Shown piece by piece: positions 60,451 through 64,000 of a stretch of DNA of 64,000 bases. Position numbers and translations under genes: made by a program. The DNA is taken from contig NZ_CP173660.1 in the NCBI RefSeq assembly GCF_045038405.1, positions 1,674,001 through 1,738,000 of the forward strand, in the 5' to 3' direction. Under the pieces are notes generated by a model that had not been told where the DNA came from, did not search any database, and worked only from the letters and a program-made list of their open reading frames with translations. Numbering within the stretch: position 1 is the first letter of the stretch; each line of letters starts with the position of its first letter. The stretch is from Sellimonas caecigallum. Its GTDB lineage: Bacteria; Bacillota; Clostridia; Lachnospirales; Lachnospiraceae.

Positions 60451-61584
60451 ATGATTTACAGAGATTTTAAGGACTTGAAACTTTCCGGGCTTGGACTGGG
60501 GATGATGCGGCTTCCGGTCGTGGATGGAGATGATTCGAAGATAGACGAGGCTGCGGCGCAGGAGATGGTCGATTATGCCTACCATCATGGAATCAATTAT
60601 TATGACACTGCCTGGGGCTACCATTCCGGAAATTCGGAGATTGCGGCTGGAAAATTTCTGGCCAAATATCCAAGAGAGAGTTATTATCTAGCTACGAAAT
60701 TTCCAGGATATGATTTGGCCAACATGGGGAAAGTAGAGGAGATTTTTGAGAAACAGCTGGAGAAATGTCAGACATCGTATTTTGACTTCTATCTTTTCCA
60801 CAATGTATATGAGGGGAATATAGATGGGTATCTTGATCCGAAAAATGGTATTTTGGAATATCTGTTAAAGCAGAAAGAAAATGGAAGGATCCGCCATCTG
60901 GGATTTTCGGCACACGGGTCAATTGATACGATCCGCCGTTTTATGGATGCTTATGGGGAACATATGGAGTTCTGTCAGCTTCAGGTCAACTATATGGACT
61001 GGCATTTCCAGGATGCAGCTAAGAAAGTGGATATGATCCGCGAGGCCGGGCTTCCGGTCTGGGTTATGGAGCCGCTGCGTGGCGGAAAGCTTGCGAAAGC
61101 TTCCCCAGAGATGACAGAAGAACTTCGTCGCATGCGCCCGGAAGAAAGTGTTCCTGCATGGGCATTTCGGTTCCTTCAGTCACTTCCGGAAGTGACGATG
61201 GTACTTTCCGGCATGTCAGATACGGAACAGCTCAAAGAGAATATTGCGGTATGGGGCGAAGACCGGCCGTTGAGCGAAGAAGAGAAGGGAAAACTGATAT
61301 GTCTGGCAGATGAAGAGACAAAAAAAGGAGGAGTTCCGTGTACAGCGTGCCATTACTGTACAAGCCATTGTCCACAGGAACTTCCGATTCCGGAATTGAT
61401 CGCTTTGTACAATGAACATAAAATCACAGGTGGAGGTTTTCTGGCGCCTATGGCAGTGGGAAGTATGCCGGAAGAGAAACGTCCGTCATGCTGCGTTGGA
61501 TGTGGAAGCTGTGAGGCGGTGTGTCCGCAGCAGATTCAGATTTCAGAGATTATGAGAGAATTCTCCTCCATGATTGGAATGTAA
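60451..61584 (+). CDS. Aldo/keto reductase with C-terminal 4Fe-4S ferredoxin domain
   Basis: A 377-residue protein. Residues 1-275 are an aldo/keto reductase barrel with the catalytic Tyr in NYYDTAWGYHSGNSE and the Lys in YLATKFPG. The C-terminal part has two cysteine clusters, CTACHYCTSHCP and CCVGCGSCEAVCP, for iron-sulphur centres. Such ferredoxin-linked enzymes are common in anaerobes; the substrate is unknown. An AAAAAGGAGGGG site precedes the ATG. The DUF523 gene follows after 5 bp. Confidence 0.94.
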   Translation: MIYRDFKDLKLSGLGLGMMRLPVVDGDDSKIDEAAAQEMVDYAYHHGINYYDTAWGYHSGNSEIAAGKFLAKYPRESYYLATKFPGYDLANMGKVEEIFEKQLEKCQTSYFDFYLFHNVYEGNIDGYLDPKNGILEYLLKQKENGRIRHLGFSAHGSIDTIRRFMDAYGEHMEFCQLQVNYMDWHFQDAAKKVDMIREAGLPVWVMEPLRGGKLAKASPEMTEELRRMRPEESVPAWAFRFLQSLPEVTMVLSGMSDTEQLKENIAVWGEDRPLSEEEKGKLICLADEETKKGGVPCTACHYCTSHCPQELPIPELIALYNEHKITGGGFLAPMAVGSMPEEKRPSCCVGCGSCEAVCPQQIQISEIMREFSSMIGM

Positions 61585-61589
61585 AGTAT

Positions 61590-62024
61590 ATGAAGAAGAG
61601 ATTGCTTATCAGTGCATGTCTGATGGGGATAAACTGCAAGTACAATGGCGGAAACAACTACATTCCTGAAGTGGAGCAGCTGAAAGAAAAATACGAACTG
61701 ATTCCAGTGTGTGCCGAAATACTTGGAGGTCTTCCTACCCCAAGAATTCCTTCCGAGCGAAGAGGAACGAAAGTATGGAACCGGGAAGGAGAAGATGTGA
61801 CCGAAAATTTCCTGCGTGGTGCCGAAGAAGTAGGGAAGACAGCTCGTTTTTTTGGATGCGGGCAAGCACTTTTAAAGGAAAGAAGTCCGTCATGTGGATA
61901 CGGAGAAATCTACGATGGTACATTTTCAGGATATCTGACTCAAGGGAACGGAATCGCCGCAGAGCTGCTTAGCAATATGGGGATTCGGATTTACGGGGAG
62001 TCGGAAATAAGAAAGTTGTTATAA
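61590..62024 (+). CDS. DUF523-family protein
   Basis: A 144-residue protein with the DUF523 signature: LISACLMGINCKYNGGNNYI at the start, PVCAEILGGLPTPRIPSE and ERSPSCGYGEIYDG. Conserved cysteines suggest a metal or sulphur role, but the function is unknown. I chose the ATG at 61590; the ribosome binding site is weak, so it may rely on coupling to the aldo/keto reductase 5 bp upstream. Confidence 0.88.
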   Translation: MKKRLLISACLMGINCKYNGGNNYIPEVEQLKEKYELIPVCAEILGGLPTPRIPSERRGTKVWNREGEDVTENFLRGAEEVGKTARFFGCGQALLKERSPSCGYGEIYDGTFSGYLTQGNGIAAELLSNMGIRIYGESEIRKLL

Positions 62025-62141
62025 ATACTTAAGAATTCAGACATACAATCAACATAATCGCCTGATATACTTAGTCAGCATAGAGAGGGAAAAAGCAGCA
62101 TAACCTGTAAACTGACGGAGTATTGATAAGGAGGAATTATT

Positions 62142-62369
62142 TTGATTATTGGTTTTTTGACAATAGGAAAAGATAGCCATTCTTGTGTATTATCAGCTCT
62201 GAATGGAAAAGATCAAAGTGTTATCATGCCGGGACAGTATCTGTATGTCAATGTTTCCAATGGCTGGATACCGGTGGAGCTGAAATACTCAGATAGAATT
62301 GGACGATACTATTTTTCGCATTTGCCGGAATTGCCGGTTAATGGAAGGATGGCTATGGTAAAATCATAA
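62142..62369 (+). CDS. Small protein, possibly DUF5348-like
   Basis: A 75-residue protein starting with TTG, seven bases after AAGGAGG. The end WIPVELKYSDRIGRYYFSHL and GRMAMVK vaguely resembles DUF5348, often found beside mobile genes. I do not recognise a function. It stands alone between the DUF523 gene and the sigma-factor leader. Confidence 0.6.
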   Translation: MIIGFLTIGKDSHSCVLSALNGKDQSVIMPGQYLYVNVSNGWIPVELKYSDRIGRYYFSHLPELPVNGRMAMVKS

Positions 62370-62385
62370 AAATCAATAAGTTTTC

Positions 62386-62415
62386 TTGTATGGAATCATC
62401 AAGTCATGGTACAAT
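62386..62415 (+). promoter_or_regulatory. Promoter before the sigma-factor gene
   Basis: TTGTAT (62386-62391), an 18-bp spacer and TACAAT (62410-62415), extended by TGG. A terminator lies 70-100 bp downstream, before the sigma-factor start. Confidence 0.6.
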
Positions 62416-62486
62416 AAATAGAAGATACTAGAATGATCATGCTGGTTTTCGTGCAGGGAGCTTTTGCAGAAGTGAAATGAAATGAG

Positions 62487-62517
62487 CAGCCGGCTTACAG
62501 TAAGCCGGCTGTTTTTC
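62487..62517 (+). terminator. Terminator in the leader of the sigma-factor gene
   Basis: CAGCCGGCTTA (62487-62497) and TAAGCCGGCTG (62501-62511) are perfect complements around a 3-base loop and run into TTTTTC. With the promoter at 62386 it defines a short transcript of about 95 bases. It could be an attenuator for the sigma-factor gene or the end of a small RNA. Confidence 0.8.
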
Positions 62518-62554
62518 AGTTTTGGGCTTTTACTGCGCAGGAAGGTCGGAAAAA

Positions 62555-63532
62555 GTGGAAGAGAAGAAAAAGAAGAAAATCTTATCTCCGGACGATATCC
62601 AGAAAGAGGAAGAACATCTTCTGGAAAGTATGGAGGATGAGGATAATGCAGATACGGATCTGGATGATCTGGAAGGAGCGTCTTCTGTAGTATATGGGGA
62701 GGGAACCGGAGATTCGATTCGGATGTATCTGAACGAAATCAATCGGATTGCGCTTTTAAGTCCGGAAGAAGAGCAGGAGTTGGCAAAGAAAGTAGCCGAA
62801 GGGGATAGAGAGGCAAAAAAGAAGATGGAGGAAGCGAATCTCCGTCTTGTTGTTTCGATTGCGAAAAAATACGTGGGACATGGACTGCAGATGATGGATT
62901 TGGTCCAGGAGGGAAATATCGGTCTGATGCGGGCGGTGGAGAAATTCGATTATCAAAAAGGGTACCGCTTTTCTACATATGCTTCGTGGTGGATCAAGCA
63001 GTCGATGATCCGTGCTATCGCAGATCAGTCCAGGACGATCCGAGTGCCGGTCCATATGTCGGAAAATATCACAAAGGTACGCAGAGCATCCAAAGAACTG
63101 ATGAGTGAACTTGGAAGGGAAGCGACGCCGGAAGAAATTGCAAAAAGGCTTGGGGACAAATCGGTGGAGGAAGTAAGAGATATCCTTGCATATTCCAGAA
63201 CACCAGTCTCTTTGGAGACACCGGTAGGCGAGGAAGAGGACAGCAGTCTGGAGAATTTCATTGAGGACAGCAATGCTCAGCAGCCAGAAAATGCGGCTAT
63301 CCTCACGATCATGGGAGAGGAGATCAATGAATTGCTGAAAATCCTGCCGGAGAGAGAGCAGGAAGTCATACGGATGAGGTTCGGAATGAACGGGGATCGT
63401 GTGTACACGCTGGAAGAAGTCGGACAGAAGATGCATTTGACCCGGGAGAGGATCCGGCAGATTGAGAGCAAGGCGCTCCGCAGATTGAGACAGAGAATGA
63501 AAGAGAAAGGACAAAATCAGTATTTTGAATAA
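62555..63532 (+). CDS. RpoD-like sigma-70 factor, short form
   Basis: A 325-residue sigma factor. After an acidic, lysine-rich N-terminus (about 55 residues) without a normal region 1.1, region 1.2 begins at DSIRMYLNEINRIALLSPEE. Region 2 is NLRLVVSIAKKYVGHGLQMM to FSTYASWWIKQSMIRAIADQ. Region 3 shows TIRVPVHMSENITKVRRASK, and region 4 ends LTRERIRQIESKALRRLRQR. It resembles the primary factor but is shorter and lacks rpoD's usual dnaG neighbour, so it may be a group 2 factor. I chose the GTG at 62555, nine bases after AGGAAGG. Confidence 0.88.
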   Translation: MEEKKKKKILSPDDIQKEEEHLLESMEDEDNADTDLDDLEGASSVVYGEGTGDSIRMYLNEINRIALLSPEEEQELAKKVAEGDREAKKKMEEANLRLVVSIAKKYVGHGLQMMDLVQEGNIGLMRAVEKFDYQKGYRFSTYASWWIKQSMIRAIADQSRTIRVPVHMSENITKVRRASKELMSELGREATPEEIAKRLGDKSVEEVRDILAYSRTPVSLETPVGEEEDSSLENFIEDSNAQQPENAAILTIMGEEINELLKILPEREQEVIRMRFGMNGDRVYTLEEVGQKMHLTRERIRQIESKALRRLRQRMKEKGQNQYFE

Positions 63533-63547
63533 TTCAGGTGGCTTGAA

Positions 63548-64000
63548 ATGAAGAATGACTTGTTTACGATTGGCAACTTAACGGTACACGGATATGGGCT
63601 CATGATTGGTATCGGGTTCATATCCGCCTATTTATTGACAGAATACAGAGCGCAGAAAAAGAGGATGAACAGTGACATTGTTTTTACATTGTTTTTGTCG
63701 TCTGTGATTTTCGGGCTGCTGGGGGCAAAAGTATTTTACTGGATAACAATTCTGGATGAGATCATCAAGGATCCTCATGTCATTATCGATACGGCAGATG
63801 GGTTTGTCGTATACGGGGGAATCATAGGAGGAATCCTTGCAGGCGCAGTGGTGTGCAGGATAAAGAAAGAAAATTTCTGGAAGTATTTTGATCTGATTGC
63901 GCCGTCTATCGCGCTGGCACAAGGCTTTGGGCGTATTGGATGTCTTCTGGCCGGCTGCTGTTACGGACTGGAAACTTCAAGTCCTATTTCCATCACTTTT
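63548..64000 (+). CDS. lgt: Prolipoprotein diacylglyceryl transferase (partial)
   Basis: The first 151 codons, cut by the window end. The product starts MKNDLFTIGNLTVHGYGLMI and has several membrane segments. The Lgt signatures VVYGGIIGGILAGA and LAQGFGRIGCLLAGCCYG (about residues 125-142) are present. Lgt attaches diacylglycerol to the lipobox cysteine, as in the binding protein at 25670. AGGTGG precedes the ATG 15 bp after the sigma-factor stop. Confidence 0.9.
   Translation, partial: MKNDLFTIGNLTVHGYGLMIGIGFISAYLLTEYRAQKKRMNSDIVFTLFLSSVIFGLLGAKVFYWITILDEIIKDPHVIIDTADGFVVYGGIIGGILAGAVVCRIKKENFWKYFDLIAPSIALAQGFGRIGCLLAGCCYGLETSSPISITF

Overview
The window is chromosomal DNA from a Gram-positive anaerobe of the class Clostridia, most likely a Lachnospiraceae member close to Mediterraneibacter or the Ruminococcus torques/gnavus group. 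Evidence: the 16S gene reads like that group, ribosomal gene order is typical of Firmicutes, ribosome binding sites are strong AGGAGG types, tRNAs lack an encoded CCA, and the metabolism is fermentative (AdhE, [FeFe]-hydrogenase, a 2-hydroxyacyl-CoA dehydratase-like protein). The genus is an inference from memory, not from a search.

Layout. 1-14.6 kb is the S10-spc-alpha ribosomal supercluster, from the end of rplW to rplQ, including secY, adk, map, a small KOW-domain gene, infA, rpmJ and rpoA. It is all on the + strand. It carries structured spacers (4.77-4.91 kb, 11.09-11.36 kb) and a 70-bp tandem duplication that covers the end of rpoA. 14.6-29 kb is a mosaic of short units: a MerR regulator divergent from a YitT-type membrane protein, adhE with two Rex-like boxes, a phosphotransferase, a GNAT enzyme, ftsH, a secreted coiled-coil/SleB-type hydrolase, a HAD phosphatase, uppP, a polar amino acid ABC transporter, and an AraC regulator. 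29-35.7 kb holds a sugar isomerase/kinase pair, a DUF3783 gene, an SfsA-MutY fusion and a double-cubane-cluster-type protein. 35.7-43.3 kb is mostly on the - strand: PAP2 phosphatase, a zinc-ribbon/DUF5067 membrane protein, a lipid kinase, a two-gene operon of a GltD-like NAD(P) oxidoreductase and [FeFe]-hydrogenase, and a TetR regulator divergent from tex. 45.6-53 kb carries an FMN riboswitch with ribU, a YcxB-like protein, and a t6A/tRNA-processing run (tsaE-trpS-tsaB-rimI-zinc ribbon-rnz-tsaD-ispD). 53.1-59.7 kb is an rRNA operon with two upstream tRNA-Ser genes, 16S, 5S, tRNA-Ile, tRNA-Ala, 23S and then seven tRNAs. 59.7-64 kb holds an SdpI-like protein, a gene remnant, a ferredoxin-type aldo/keto reductase, a DUF523 protein, a small protein, a primary-like sigma factor and the start of lgt.

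How it works together. Most of the window is housekeeping: translation machinery, tRNA maturation, protein export and quality control, undecaprenyl and lipoprotein metabolism. Redox disposal is represented by AdhE (likely Rex-controlled) and the NAD(P)-linked hydrogenase. Local regulator/target pairs can be read from operator-like sequences: MerR with the YitT-type gene, TetR with tex or itself, AraC with the isomerase operon.

I found no CRISPR array, no insertion sequence, no prophage and no obvious defence or biosynthetic island. The most unusual items are the SfsA-MutY fusion, the hydrogenase coupled to a NuoF-fragment/GltD fusion, the 5S gene lying between 16S and 23S, the rpoA tandem duplication, the multi-hairpin rpsM leader, and two promoter-terminator units that could be small RNAs or attenuators.
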